Of a stretch of 35,311 bases of DNA, positions 35,103 through 35,311 are shown one piece after another. The position numbers were made by a program, and so were the translations under genes. The first letter of the stretch is position 1. The number at the start of each line of letters is the position of its first letter. The stretch covers positions 1-35,311 of the forward strand of contig JAAZKK010000079.1 of NCBI GenBank assembly GCA_012799825.1, read 5' to 3'. The stretch is from Clostridiaceae bacterium. GTDB lineage: Bacteria; Bacillota; Clostridia; Saccharofermentanales; DTU023. Below the pieces are notes generated by a model. That model ran no database searches and was not told the DNA's origin. It was given only the letters and a program-made list of their open reading frames with translations.

Positions 35103-35311
35103 TTTTGTGCGGAGCTGCAAAGCTAAAAGACGGTACAACTAAGCTAAAGAGAACGGAGCCGTCCAACCAAGAAAGTGGCGCTACCTAGGGCTCGCTGAAC
35201 AAATCAGCTATTAGTATTTTGTCATGCCATCGCAGTCAATTTATGCCGTCTTTTTGCGAAAAATCGCATGGAAAAAATGAAGATAAAAAGATCTCTCAGG
35301 ATCTTTTGCAA

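Overview
The window looks like a Firmicutes/Clostridia-type chromosomal segment. I saw no rRNA, tRNA, transposase, phage or CRISPR-Cas genes. From left to right it contains: a D-cysteine desulfhydrase-like PLP enzyme coupled to rfbB; a Wzx-like flippase; a WecF-like Fuc4NAc transferase; pepC; a nitrilase-fold hydrolase; a LacI-type regulator; ftsH; a P-type Ca2+/Mn2+ ATPase behind what reads as a complete yybP-ykoY (Mn2+) riboswitch with promoter, aptamer and terminator; a FecCD/BtuCD-type ABC importer; an XRE regulator; rpiB-upp; a compact Tad/Flp locus (FHA protein, Flp1-like pilin, TadB-TadC fusion, TadA, P-loop-less TadZ-like protein); metK; and a recD2-type helicase. The strongest findings are: (1) the ABC importer permease is one 573-aa ORF with a THEP1/NTPase_1-like P-loop NTPase fused to the N-terminus of a FecCD permease; (2) the riboswitch P1 arm pairs with the same 7 nt that start the terminator stem, giving a readable ON-switch; (3) TadB and TadC are one polypeptide, and the tadA/tadBC junction sits in a repeat array carrying a decayed second copy of the tadBC start region; (4) nearly every longer intergenic region, and at least three coding regions, contain degenerate tandem repeats with locus-specific units (27, 31, 40, 50, 62, 66, 80, 85 bp and others). 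This suggests a genome-wide local-duplication process. All family assignments come from reading motifs by eye; no database search was run.
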